Shown piece by piece: positions 1 to 11,107 of a stretch of DNA of 64,000 nt. This stretch comes from Adiantum capillus-veneris (taxonomy: Eukaryota > Streptophyta > Polypodiopsida > Polypodiales > Pteridaceae): the NCBI GenBank assembly GCA_014529385.2, contig CM043954.1, forward strand, positions 98,044,747-98,108,746. The letters run 5' to 3'. The notes beneath the pieces are model-generated. The model worked only from the letters and a program-made list of their open reading frames with translations. It was not told the DNA's origin and searched no databases. How positions within the stretch are numbered: position 1 is the stretch's first letter; each line of letters starts with the position of its first letter. A program made the position numbers and the translations under genes.

Positions 1-2
1 TA

Positions 3-2374
3 TTGTGGTCAAGGATTGATGTGGTTGACATGTCCCAACCGATTGGATGGCGACATGCCCATGTGCAAGGCATTCTTATGTGGACCATGCACAATTGGCC
101 AAGTTTTGGTGAGTGTTCAGGTTAGTATCATGAAACCTTAACTTATATACAAATCTGCATCATCGCTAATTGTGCCCTGCTAATTTCTTTCTTTACTGTT
201 TATTACAGGCTTGAGCTACTCTGGGAATCATGCATGTCCAAAATGTGGTCCTCGACTTAGGCAAGACAGTCTACGAAGAGCATGGTCGATTTTTGCCTGA
301 AGGGCATGAGGTACGTTGGTCAAACATATGTAAACACGACATGCATCCACTAAAGGCGAGTGACTAGAAGCATGTGGCTACAAAGTGGAGATTTTAACCC
401 ACCCGGCATGAAGAGATTGTCTATTTTTCACGAACTGCCGTACTGGAGTGATTTGCTTATTAATCATCTGCTCGACCCAATGCACATTTTTAAGAATGTG
501 GGAGAGATCATATGGAAGACCATTACTGGAAAAAGGGAGAGCAAAGCTCAGAGAGATGACCTACAGGCTGTGGGTCTAATGCCAGAGATGTGGCCTCGAC
601 TAAAGTCCAATGGAGCGTATGCTATGCCAAAAGGTCCATGGGTTTTGAGTCGGGCTGAAGAGCAACAAGTGAAGAAGACCATATCTTCTTTCCAGACTCC
701 TACTAGGTGCATGCGATGTTTGAAAACGGCCTTTACTAGAGATGACAATCTTAGTGGTCTTAAGTCGCATGATTGGCACAAATTTTTACAGTTTATCTTA
801 CCAATTTCCATAAAAGATTGTCTGACAGATGACATCAGATGTACCATTTATAAAATTAGTGAGCTAGTGTGTTGGATCTTATCAAAAGAGATAAGAAAAG
901 ACAGCATAGATGCAGCTCGCTTGAATGCAATCGAAGCAATGTGTATGGTGGAGAAGTATTTTCCAACAAACATTCTTACCATCCAAATGCATTTGCTTGT
1001 GCATGTGGTCGATGAAGTTGCAGTTGCTGGAACCGTCAACAGCAGATGGATGTTCTTCTTGGAGAGATTCATGAAGACTTTAAAGGGGTTCGTTTGTCAA
1101 AGAGCTCGTCATGAGGGTAGCATGGCTGAAGGATGGCTTGTGCAAGAGTCTCTAGTTTTCATCAGTGAGTTCTTGGGTTCAATTGATCCAGAGATGCCCC
1201 GATTGTGGACTAATGAGACCAACGCCAAGGTTACAGGGGACGAGCCGCAAGGACAAGGCGTAGTGAGAAAGATGGATCTCAAAATGCAAGAAAAGGTTAT
1301 GAGATTCTGTCTACTCAACTCAGAGGCAATGCAAAAGTGGTTAGAGAATTACGAAGAGGAAAAGCAACGATGTATTACAGAACGTTTGCAGTTCAAGCGC
1401 AATCGTGCCACTAGAAACCTGCCTTATCCTGACCATCTTCAGAAGCTGCCAGACTTTCCTACTGGTCGATGGTTAGATGCAACAATTTTGGACGCAAAGC
1501 GAAACGGAGTGTTGATTACTAAAGAAGAAGAGGAGATGTCAAGGGGTTGCAACTGGCATGTAAGTATTTCTACAACTTCTTTTTTAAAAATCCATATGGT
1601 CTACATTGCTTTAGTAAACCCTAAACTATGTGATTTATGTGCTTGTAGTATCACAAATACGGAGCTTTGTGGTCCCATGGGAGACACTTCAGAGTGCAGC
1701 GGATAGACGAACGAAGGGTGACCTTTGATAGTGGGGTTAGAGCAAGCTTCGTCCAAGAAAGTCGGGCCAGTGCCAGTGATGAAAACACACAGATTGGTCA
1801 GCTTGAATACTTTGGCTACATCCAAGACATTTTGAAGATTAGCTTCAGAAAGTTTGATACTTTTATCTTTGATGTCAAGTGGTTCAGAGTTATTACTAGT
1901 GGGCCTAATGCAACTGTACGCAAAGATAAGAGTGGATTAATTCAAGTGAACTCCAAGCGGGTGTGGACAGATGCTCGGGATACATTTGTACTTCCGCAGC
2001 ATTGTGAACAAGTTGTGTTCACAATAGATCCACTATGGAATGAGAAGGATGAAGAAAATTTGTCTAAACCACGCTGGCTGTTCGTCGTTCAAGTTGCTCC
2101 ACGGGGCAAACAAGTGTGTGAAGGATTGGATATAGAGGTTGAACAGTTGCAAGACTCAGAGGCACGACAGACGGATGAGGATTTCGAAGTAGAGGTCAGC
2201 GATCAACAAATACCAGAATCAGAACATGGAGATGACACCCTAAATGCGGAGCTAAATGCGGAGAGCGATAACAAAGTGGAGTTTGATGATGAAGATGCGG
2301 AAGTACAGATTGATATAGATTTTGGTGCATCAGCTCTCATAGAAGATGAGAGAATCACCACTGATTTTTGTTAA
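3..2374 (+). pseudogene. CACTA transposase (Tnp2/TNPD type), C-terminal part, frameshifted
   Basis: The frame opens inside the end of the Tnp2 catalytic region: bases 3-122 read through WRHAHVQGILMWTMHNWPSF, matching the LLWTINDFPAYG segment of the family. An intron follows (about 123-208), then the exon with the HACPKCGPRL zinc-ribbon-like motif. At about 265-275 and again between 300 and 370 the frame is lost, with stops at 298 and near 350. The frame resumes at LPYWSDLLINHLLDPMHIFK (DUF4218 region) and runs to 1559. A GT-AG intron (1560-1648) leads to the DUF4216-type C-terminal exon, 1649-2374, ending in an acidic tail. Compared with the neighbouring element, two introns are precisely absent here (after the LKSHDWHK motif and after the HCEQ motif). 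The several frame breaks make it non-functional. Confidence 0.8.
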
Positions 2375-2521
2375 GATGTAAGTTGTAATGAACACTTGCG
2401 ACATCAATTAAATATAGTGATTTTTGTTACAGTTTTGTTTTTTATGTTATTTGTATTGCTTAAGTTGTTGAATAGTGAATTGACATATTTCTATTGTTCT
2501 TTGAATTTAAGTTTTGTAGCC

Positions 2522-3650
2522 ATGGCCGATGACGACTATACATACTCTCCAGATTTTAGTTTCCCAGTCACTCCGGTCGACATGTCACTCGAGCAGATGG
2601 GTAGCTTCTTGTCGCAGTTTACACATGAGCAGATTGTTCAGGCGCAGGCTCTTTGGGATGTAGGCACCTCCAGACCTAGTACATCTATTCCTACACCTAG
2701 GACTAGTGTGCCTCCTACCCCCTTGACTAGTGTGCCCCCGAGTCAGATCGGCACTACACCTCCGACGAGTATACCAATTACACCGAGGAGTGGCCGGTCT
2801 TCTTCGAGACGGTCTAGGCGCCGTTCAGGTGTCTCTTCTGGAGGCGGTGGTTGTTGTGGTGACAGTGCTACCGATGCTTCCACACCACCGAGAGCGCGTC
2901 CACCGCTCTCTTCAGTAGACAATTCACCAGCGAGCACACCACGTACACCTTGGGGATCACATGAGCATGATCCTAGCGAGGTGTATACGACCAGAGACGG
3001 AGCTGTGGTCATGGATACGGCCGGAAAGGCCATGCGACAGAGGATACAATAGCTTTGCACAGTGCAGTTTGGCCATTCTGTGATGGAGCATTGGGATGCT
3101 CAGGATCAGGAGAGGAAAAACTACATCATTGAGGCCATTCATAGGGAGTACATGTCGGCAGAGGGGTACAATCCAGTCTCGAATGACTGGATCTTGGGCG
3201 TGGCGATTTACACCATGTCACATCGTCGATCAGAGGCCAAAGACAAATTCAGGAACAATGAGCCGAATCCGGCATGGTTGGACGCAGAGGAGTGGACAGC
3301 GATTGGTAGAGAGCTGACGGAGCATCCTGAGCGATTCCAGCAGTAGAGAGAGGCAGCCAGAGCACGTTTAGATTCTGCTGGATCATCACACCTTGGCAGT
3401 GGAGGATACGACACGCTTCGCCACAAGTTTGTAAGTATCATAAAAACGCTTTGATTAACTAAATGTATATGTGTTATTTTCATATTTATTTATTGTTAAG
3501 TGTTTGGTTTTGCAGGAACTTGCAATGAAGCGTCCTCCTACACGTCGAGAGGAGAAGTGTGGCTACAAGCATGGGCTTGTAGCTCTTTTGACACAGCTAG
3601 CGGAGGAGGGAGAGGCCATCATGATTGGGAGGCCTTGCCTTGAGGGATAG
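2522..3650 (+). pseudogene. TnpA-like CACTA protein (Transposase_24 type) with two in-frame stops
   Basis: Starts at ATG 2522 (MADDDYTYSPDF). It has a Pro/Thr/Ser-rich N-terminal region with an SGGGGCCGDSATDASTPP block that is conserved in the homologue at 9170. TAG codons at 3050-3052 and 3344-3346 interrupt it, but the same frame continues after each stop with family-like sequence (HSVMEHWDAQD, then AGSSHLGSGGYDTLRHKF). A GT-AG intron (about 3432-3515) precedes a last exon, 3516-3650. In CACTA elements the second protein binds subterminal repeats and helps transposition; the assignment of that role here is by homology of layout. Nonsense codons make it a pseudogene unless read through. Confidence 0.75.
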
Positions 3651-3939
3651 AGTTCATAGATTTGTATTGGTAGCTAGTTTTGTGTATATTCATGATTGTA
3701 TATATACCGACATTTACACTTATAGTTACATATTTTTACTTTTTGTTATCTGTTCATGGTCGGTTAGCAGATAGATGGATATGTTGTGATTATATATGGA
3801 TTGAGTTATGTAATGAAGTCATGAAAATTCTTCTTGCTCAAGTGTTTGTAATCAATTTATGATATGGTTTTGGATTGATAAATGAAGTTATGGTATGACT
3901 TGTTGTAGACGGACTTCCCCGATTGTTGGTGCAATTCAG

Positions 3940-4058
3940 TTTTATTATGCTTATTGTTTAGGATTGACAAAGATTTGGTTATGCTTATGGTTATGGTTAT
4001 GTTTATGGTTATGCTTATTGTTTTATACTTATGGTTAACAAAGATTTGGTTGTGCTTA
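3940..4058 (+). repeat. Minisatellite (TTATGG/TTATGC and a 41-bp unit), left of CACTA insertion
   Basis: Contains copies of the same repeat found at 11120-11370: a motif of the form TATGCTTATGGTTGACAAAG plus runs of TTATGG and TTATGC. The CACTA element at 4062 was inserted inside this array, so the array is split in two. Confidence 0.75.
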
Positions 4059-4061
4059 TTA

Positions 4062-4073
4062 CACTACAAGAGG
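4062..4073 (+). repeat. CACTA left terminal inverted repeat
   Basis: CACTACAAGAGG, exact inverse of 11108-11119. Transposase cleavage site by family knowledge. Confidence 0.92.
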
Positions 4074-4124
4074 CTCTTCATATTAGCGACGCTCACACAG
4101 CGACGCTTTAAAAAAAAAATTCCC

Positions 4125-4230
4125 GGCGTCGCTATGAGCGTCGCTATAAGCGTCGCTATGAGCGTCGCAAATTTACAAAGAAATTTGCGACGCTCATAGC
4201 GACACTTATAGCGACGCTCATAGCGACGCC
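4125..4230. repeat. Left subterminal hairpin built of GCGTCGCTAT repeats
   Basis: Two 50-base arms (4125-4174 and 4181-4230) are inverse complements with one mismatch, separated by a 6-base loop (ACAAAG). Each arm is made of repeats of the form GCGTCGCTATRA. In En/Spm elements such subterminal motifs are the TnpA binding sites; that role here is inferred from position. A further copy of the motif lies nearer the end at about 4085-4108. Confidence 0.85.
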
Positions 4231-4262
4231 AGCTGGGGTAAAAAAAATAACCGAGCGCGCCC

Positions 4263-4291
4263 AAAAACTCAGATCTCAGATCTGAGTTTTT
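4263..4291. repeat. Perfect 14-bp-arm palindrome
   Basis: Arms 4263-4276 and 4278-4291 (AAAAACTCAGATCT and its complement) are separated by one base. It sits just inside the left subterminal array. Function unknown. Confidence 0.8.
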
Positions 4292-4325
4292 CGGCGCCCT
4301 CAAGCAAAGAGCAGGTAACGCTCTC

Positions 4326-4327
4326 CC

Positions 4328-4364
<37 letters not shown>

Positions 4365-4365
4365 C

Positions 4366-4407
<42 letters not shown>

Positions 4408-4525
4408 AGAGGAAGGAGAGCCAGGTATGCTCCTTCCCTCTCCTCATTCTCATGTTCCCTTCCCCTCTTTCTCTCTCCCTCTCTCTCTCTCTCACACACA
4501 CACATACACACACACACATAGTGTT

Positions 4526-4575
<50 letters not shown>

Positions 4576-4800
4576 TGCAAAAACGCACACACATACATAA
4601 ACAAAGAATGCACACACACATTGAGAGAGAAAAAGAGAGAGAGAGCATGCATAAACAAAAAACGCACGCATTGAGAGAGGAAAAGAGAGAGAGAACATGC
4701 ATAAACAAAAAACGCACACATTGAGAGAGGAAAAGAGAAAGAAAACATGCATACGATCCAAAAAAACGCACACACATTGAGAGAGAAAGAAAGAGAAACT
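4326..4800. repeat. Compound microsatellite (CT)n, (CA)n, (GA)n with a tandem ~60-bp unit
   Basis: Long CT, CA and GA runs (about 4330-4402, 4460-4565) are followed by three to four copies of a unit of roughly 60 bp: a GAGAGA block, then AACATGCATA, AACAAAAAACGCACACA and so on, at about 4620-4790. All open frames across it on either strand are by-products of the repeats. Confidence 0.85.
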
Positions 4801-5145
4801 AAGGGAGCGTCGTAGGAAACTAATTAAAATTAAAAGACCTAAAGATCTAGCCGACGAGGAGTTGAACTGAAGACCTATTATTCAAGAGAGAAATGGCATA
4901 ATCAATCTATCATACTTGGCATGGGTGATAGAAAGGTTATACCATTTATCTCTTTTTATTGGCACACACATCCACACACGCGCACACACACAGGAAGAAG
5001 AGAGTTATAACGTCGTAGGAAACTATCTTAAAAGACGTTAAAGATTAGGTTATATGTAGACTTACATTAAATTAGATTTAGGTTTATTTTTAACTAGATT
5101 TACGTTTATTTAAGCTAGATTTAGATTTACGTTATATTAGATTAG
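4801..5145. other. Unassigned CACTA interior, AT-rich
   Basis: Contains repeated phrases of the type TTAGATTTACGTTTATTT (5035-5140, again 5360-5440) and a short CA run near 4964-4990. No coding sequence recognised. Confidence 0.5.
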
Positions 5146-5343
5146 ATGCGGGTCTCCATAGACTGCGATGCCTGCATGAAGCGGGTGAAGACAGCCCTCA
5201 ATGGAATATAGGGTATTGCTGCCTTCACTCATGGTGGGCTCCGTCGATCCAAAAGTACTGGTGAAATGTCTTCAGAAGATAGGGAAGAAGGTGGATCTTC
5301 AGGGCGGCAAGAGTCACTACATCCCCGACACAATGACCATCTA
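5146..5343 (+). pseudogene. Captured heavy-metal-associated (HMA) domain fragment inside CACTA
   Basis: From ATG 5146 the frame reads MRVSIDCDACMKRVKTALNG, the first half of an HMA domain including the metal-binding C-x-x-C (CDAC). It then meets a TAG at about 5206. About 50 bases later, in another frame, the second half of the same fold appears: SVDPKVLVKCLQKIGKKVD, running to a stop near 5343. The middle beta-strand region between the halves is missing. This layout matches the plant HIPP/HPP metallochaperone-like proteins. It lies upstream of the transposase gene within the CACTA ends, so it is best read as a host gene piece picked up by the transposon and now decayed. It has no counterpart in the visible part of the neighbouring CACTA remnant. 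Confidence 0.7.
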
Positions 5344-5808
5344 GACAACCTCTAGTCATTAGACTTACGTTAAATTAGATTTAGCTTTATTTTTAGTTAG
5401 ATTTACGTTTATTTAGATTTACGCTTATTTACGTTAGATCGAGTCCACGCAAGAATTACTTACGGTTTAGGGTTTAGAGTTAGACGAACAGTGAAAAGAT
5501 CTACTGTGAAAAGATGTTAAGATGAAGTGAAGTGCTACAGCTAGAGAAGAGGCAAAGGGATTTTGTCCACTACATGCAGTATCATGTAGACGTGGGTGTC
5601 TAGATTTCTTGTACCCACAAATATAGGTATTGACCAATAAAGACGAGATTATAACCCGGTGGTTCTGATCTCCGTGCACCTCTAGACCGAGGTGTGCGGG
5701 GATTGGACATGACTAGAGAATGTGAGGTAAAGAGAGAGAGAGATAAGACGAAGAATGCCAATAGAATATTAAATTTGTTGTCCAGGTTATAAGTTTTTTA
5801 TCCTCATT
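5344..5808. other. Non-coding region upstream of the CACTA transposase gene
   Basis: Presumably holds the promoter and 5' leader of the transposase gene. No clear TATA box was singled out. A small hairpin (GCACCTC/GAGGTGTGC) lies at about 5674-5696. Confidence 0.35.
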
Positions 5809-8800
5809 ATGAGTAGCGACGAGGATGTGGGACCGTCCAACCGAAACACCTATCTCTCAACGAGGGTCTTATGTCCTTGTAATCAATGCAAGCATGCTGT
5901 GCGACGGACAAGACGTGTTTCTTTGCAGCACGTTCGCGAATTTGGCGAGTTCGATCCATCTATTATAGATCGAGTTGTTGCCAATTATAACTCGTCGAAC
6001 TCTGACGCTGGCCAACAAGCAGCAATCTTGCAACCCAATAGACGTATTTGCAGGCGCTTTGGTCAAGCAGCATATGTGAGGCCACAAGATGTAGCCTCTG
6101 ACAGCTCGGGGGATGATCATGCAGAGCACATTCCCAACGAGGCAATGTTTGAGCCCGAGATTGATGAAATGATCGAGACGATCATGGATTCAGAAAGGCT
6201 TATCTATGATGATATGAAAAGTGAAGCCGATACATCATTGTATAATGGAGCACGTATGTCTAGATTGAAAGCACTCCTGGTTCTTCTCAACATGCAGGCA
6301 AAGTTTGGATGGAGTGACACTAGCGTCACAGCGCTTTTCAGGTGATCTATTACAATTAGTTTACTTTAATAGAACTCTAAATGTATAATGATCTGATAGA
6401 TTTTTACACGACTGTATCATATTTTTATGTTGTGTAGATTGCTGAAAGAGCACATTCTACCAGCTGACAATGTGATGCCAGATTCCCGAGATGAAGCAAG
6501 AAAGATTTTGCGAAACTTGGGGATGGATTACAATTCTATCCACGCTTGTCCTAATGACTGCATTCTTTTCAGAGGGGAATACACAGACATGGAGAAGTGT
6601 CCGAAATGTGATTCCGAAAGATATCGAGTAGATCTCCACGGGACAAAAATGTCACATGTGGACCTAGACTGAATGCACGTAGGGCACCCTCACTGAAGAA
6701 GCAAATCTACGAAGGTCATCAAGCGTATCTTCCGGAGAATCATGTGTTACGCGACGGCTTTTTGGGAAGAGAGCCACCAAGGATGTCTGCACAAGCATGG
6801 TTAGAGCAGAAGGAGATGTGCGATGACGGATTGCCTCCAGGGATGAAGAGACTATCTCTATGGTACGAGTTACCATACTGGCCCCGACTCGTGATCAATC
6901 ACTTGCTCGATCCAATGCACATATTCAAGAATGTGGGTAATCTACTATGGGACCATTTGATCGGCAAGAAAGATACTTTGGGAGCCAGAGTTGACCTTAG
7001 AAATGTGGATCGTATGGAGCAATATTGGCCGCAAACAGCGTCTGATGGATCGATAAAACTTCCTAAAGCACCATGGATTTTCACAGGAGCCCAAGAACGC
7101 AAAGTAAAAGAGGCCATTCGATCTTTGCGGACCCCCACTGGCGTAATGCACTCGCTCCGAACGTGTTTTACTAAAGAAGGAAAGCTTACCGGTTTGAAGT
7201 CACACGATTGGCATAAAATGTGTCAGGTACGTTCATAGTGGACTTTAATATCATTGCATAAAATGTGGACTTTAATATCATTGCTGCACATACTTTACAG
7301 TTTATTTTACCGGTTGCCATTGAGGGATGTTTGTCTCTCGACATCCGTAACACAATCTACAAACTTGCAAAGCTGGTGCAATGGATCTCACAAAAGGAGA
7401 TCAACGTAGACTCCATACCATTCGCCAAACTAAATGCTGCGGAGCTTGTGTGCATGTTTGAGAAACATTTTCCTACTACAATGCTAACCATTCAGGTGCA
7501 TCTTCTTATTCACATAGTTGATGAGGTGGAAATAGCTGGCACAGTTCATTCCAGATGGATGTTCTTCTTAGAGCGTTTCATGAAAACGCTTAAGGGATAT
7601 GTGCGTCAAAAGGCACGTCCGGAGGGTAGCATGGCAGAAGGTTGGTTGGTATCAGAGTCCCTAGTGTACATTGGAGAGTGGCTAGACAGATTTGATAAAT
7701 CCCGGGACACGCTATGGCGAACCATAGATGATGAGCGCATATCTGGGATTGTCATGTGCAATCTCGATGTTGAGAAGAAGATGACGGAAGATCTAGAGGC
7801 TAAAATCAACCGATTTTGCATGCTTCACAATCCAGTGATGCAAAAGTGGATTTCACAATATGAGGATGCAAAGCAAGAGCGACAAAGGGCACGAATCGAG
7901 TGGAGACGGGGAAGACGACCACCGATGCACTATCCAGCGGTTCTGGAGAGCCTACCAACCTTCATGAGCTTAAGATGGTTGCACAACCAATTGAAAAGCG
8001 CACAACAATGCGGTGACGAAGTGACTGAAGAAGAGTGGGAGTACTCTCGGGGTTGCGCGACCAAGGTAAGTTTGCAATGTACGACTAGCAAGTGACTTTA
8101 TTTATAAACGTTTGAACGGCCACTCATAATCTTTGTTCGTTGTAGTATAAGTCATACACAGCAGCATGGTGTAAAGGTCGACATTTTAGGGTGGAACGAA
8201 TCGACAAAAAGCGTTTTACTCAAGATTGTGGAATCATGGCAAAATTTGAACAGTCTAGTCGACGACGTTCCTCTGATGCAGATCCCGTGGTGGCGGAACT
8301 CACTTACTTCGGCACGCTGCAAGAGATTTTGAGGATCGATTACAGAGGATTTTTTGTCGACTTGTTCGACGTGCAATGGTTCAAGATAATCATGGAGGGT
8401 CGAAACGCTACTGTGCGTAGAGGAGAGTCTGGTTTTCTTGAGGTGGATTCTACTAAGAAATGGACTGACCTAAGAGACACTTTCGTACTACCCGAGCATT
8501 GTGAACAAGTAAGTATATAAATAGTTAACATCCCCTTTTACAAGTTATGTGCTTGAAAGCTCTCATGTAAGTTATGTGGCTCTGGCAGGTAGTATTTCAT
8601 CCTACAAAGTCTACATCAAACTGGTGGTACGTCATAGAGGTAGCCCCTCGTAGTGCAAGGACGTATGAAGGCTACCATGTGCCAATCACAACGACATCAA
8701 TGGAGGAGATCAGAGAAGATGCTCAATCAGAAGCCGCTGCGGTGGTGCCAGACGAGCATCAAGATGCTACTACTCTATATGGGGTGCATGCAGAGGAGCT

Positions 8801-8897
8801 ACAAAACGAAACAGAGGATATGTGTTTAAACGGAGAGCTCTATATAGATATAGGAAGTTATGCTGAGTTATGCGAGGATGAGAGAGAGATCTCTTAA
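5809..8897 (+). pseudogene. CACTA transposase (TNPD/Tnp2 type) with catalytic core deleted
   Basis: Exon 1 (5809-6341) starts MSSDEDVGPSNRN and carries the transposase-associated CPCNQC zinc motif. Exon 2 starts at 6438 (LLKEHILPADN) with CPNDC and CPKC cysteine pairs. At about 6655 the sequence jumps from the YRVDLHGTKMSH region directly to CGPRLNARRAP. The roughly 200-residue DDE-type catalytic part that normally lies between is absent, and the joint also shifts the frame, giving a stop at 6670-6672. Beyond it the rest is well kept: LPYWPRLVINHLLDPMHIFK to 7226, intron 7227-7300, exon 7301-8065 (DUF4218), intron 8066-8145, exon 8146-8508 and, after intron 8509-8588, exon 8589-8897 (DUF4216 and acidic tail). 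All splice sites are GT-AG. Internal deletion of this kind is common in non-autonomous CACTA copies. Confidence 0.85.
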
Positions 8898-9169
8898 AGC
8901 CACAAATATTGTATTTGAACAATTTTGCTCCGTGCTGTAAAAGCTCTAGCTCTCTAAGTAGCTTCCATGGTGTGTAACGCTCTTTTCTACTCGCGCTCAC
9001 ATCTTTTGATTGAAAATTCTGAGTTTTCGACTTGCCTCTTCTATCACTCGATTCATTGCGTCATTGTATTTATATGCGTCATTACGTCATTGTATTTAAT
9101 GGTCTTTGCGTCATTGTCTACTCTATTCATTCAATATTAAGTTTAAATATTCGTGTGTTTAATGCAGGT

Positions 9170-10483
9170 ATGGATGATGAGGAGTTTCTTTCTTCTTTGT
9201 CACCGCAGCAGAGACAGTGGTACGTGGAGCGTCATCGCTCTGGCGCATCATCGCGCGTTCCTACACCATCCGCATCTCCCTCTCTTTCGGAGCATTCGGC
9301 GCGCTCCGAAGCTTCGGCGTCGACGAGACGAGCGTCACACTCGTCTAGACACCGGCGCTCTAGTGGTGGCGGTGGCGGTTGTTGTGGGGATTCCGCCACC
9401 GATGCCTCCACACCGCCTCGTGTTCGACGAGGCTCTTTACCCTCCCCTTCTTTGCCCGCCCCCACACCAGCCACAGCATCGCCGTCTACGCCAGGTTTTG
9501 CACGGCTGACTGTTCCTAGAAGCTACACACCTCTACCTACTCCGCCAGGAGCCACCCCACTCGACACTCCTCGCTTCGGCGCCCAGACGCCGATGGAGAC
9601 ACCTGACGTCCGTACCCCCATCGACACGCCGCTAGAGACCCCTGCCGGGACACCCAGGTTCACGCGTCACCGGCCAGAGGGCTTGCCTTACTCCGTCGAC
9701 ATCAGCGGCGGCATCATCATGGATGATGACAGCAAGAAGGTGATCTCGCGCATGCGTGGTCTTTGCTCTCAGCTGTTTAGACACTATATACTAAACAAAT
9801 GGAGTGAAGTACCAAGTGATTTAAAAAACAGAGTCATCAGCATACTTCATGATGAGTTTCCCGTTCCAACACGGGATCAGCGCTTCAATGAAGACCTGAT
9901 GAAGATTCGAATGCGCGAATACTGCAAACACAAGCGTTCCGAAGTGCAAAAAGCAATCAAGAATGGGTGGAATAGGCCAGATTGGCTGGCCAAAGAAGAT
10001 TGGAAGAATGCGAAGAAAGCAGCGCACGAGAATCCCGACAAGTGGAAGCAACAAAAGGATGCAGCCAGAGCGCGAGTAGAGGCAGGGAGCTCGCACCACT
10101 TGGGGAGCGGTGGATGGGCATCATTTGAGGCCGATTTTGTAAGTCTTTTCACATTGCTCTTTATGCATGTTCGATAGTTTAGGGTTTATGAGTCTTTTAG
10201 TTCTAACATAATGAAATCTTTGTATGTTTTAACAGTGGTCGATGACAGGACGTGATCCCACACCGTACGAGCGCGAGTACGCAGGCAGGAAGGGCTTAAA
10301 CGCCCTGATGGACATTCTCAGTTCTCGCGGCGGCATGGTTAGTATTAGGGTTTACTCTTTTTTATTTTTTGTATTGTTTTATAAATGTCGTTATATGTTT
10401 ATATTTACTGAAAACTGTCTTATTGTCTTTTTTTGCAGAATCCGACAGATACGCCGCTTGGACGCAATGAGACGTCTGATTAG
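9170..10483 (+). CDS. TnpA-like CACTA protein (plant Transposase_24 type), three exons, apparently intact
   Basis: Exons 9170-10138, 10236-10337 and 10439-10483 join in frame across GT-AG introns to about 371 residues with no internal stop. The ATG at 9170 follows directly after a splice-acceptor-like TTAATGCAG, suggesting an intron in the leader. The N-terminal third is Ser/Pro/Thr rich with a GGGGGCCGDSATDASTPP block. The C-terminal half has the family features WSEVPSDLKNRVISILHDEF, REYCKHKRSE, DAARARVEAGSSHHLGSGGW and, in exon 2, EREYAGRKGLNALMDIL. By family knowledge this protein binds subterminal repeats and aids excision. It is the only apparently functional gene of this element and could act on the GCGTCGC arrays if a catalytic partner is supplied elsewhere. 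Confidence 0.75.
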
Positions 10484-10845
10484 ACGACGTCAGTTTAGCC
10501 GTAGCTAGATAGCATTAGTTTAGGGTTTCTCATAGCTTATGTATCATGAGACGGATTTTATACGTCTTTTTGAACCATGTATATTATTACATTTGTCACC
10601 GCAATTCCTTTTGCCAATCAATTCTTTATGCCTATGATGTTGTACAATTGTCATTATTACATTTGCCAATCAATTCAGTTTGTCTATGATGTGTACAATT
10701 GTCAATTTTGCAAACAATGCGTCTTGTGGGTGACTATTTTGGGTCTATTATTTACCTTTGTACTTTTTTAAAAAAGTGAATCAAGTACAATATGGTTGAT
10801 GGGTGGCAGGGCATTCAATGCCCTGTCACCAAAAAAATATTCTCT
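10484..10845. other. 3' non-coding region of CACTA element
   Basis: AT-rich. A phrase of the form CATTATTACATTTGCCAATC recurs at about 10585-10630 and 10650-10680. No gene seen. Confidence 0.4.
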
Positions 10846-11060
10846 CAGGCGTCGCTATAAGCGTCGCTATTTATGGCTCTGTAGCGTCGCTATATGCGTC
10901 GCTATACTCTTCTGTGAGAGCGTCGCTATCTGCGTCGCTATGAGCGTCGCTATATAGCGACGCCTATAGCGACGGCTATAGCGACGCCTATAGCGACGCA
11001 GATAGCGACGCTCTCGTAGCGACGCTTTTAGCGACGGTTATAGCGACGTCGGGGGTTATA
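10846..11060. repeat. Right subterminal array of GCGTCGCTAT repeats with palindromic centre
   Basis: About twenty copies of a GCGTCGCTAT/ATAGCGACGC motif. The left half is in one orientation and the right half in the other, meeting at GTCGCTATATAGCGACG near 10947-10963. The halves can fold on each other over some 45 bases. It mirrors the left subterminal hairpin at 4125-4230. Confidence 0.85.
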
Positions 11061-11107
11061 AAAACCCAGTGTATTTCCGTCGCTAAGAGCGTCACAAGAG
11101 CACACAA

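Larger units (their letters stand above)
1..3900 (+). mobile_element. Decayed CACTA (En/Spm) transposon, 5' part outside the window
   Basis: This stretch carries, in order on the plus strand, the C-terminal half of a Tnp2-type transposase and a TnpA-like (Transposase_24 type) gene. That is the standard two-gene layout of a CACTA element. Both genes are broken (see their entries). No CACTA terminus or GCGTCGC-type subterminal array was found at its right side, so the right end is lost or unrecognised and the boundary near 3900 is approximate. It lies in the same orientation as the complete-ended CACTA element at 4062-11119 and is clearly related to it at the protein level, though not closely. 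Confidence 0.75.

Noticed and set aside
4328-4777. Long open frames on both strands over CT/CA/GA repeats
   Set aside because: By-products of dinucleotide repeats, which lack stops in several frames.
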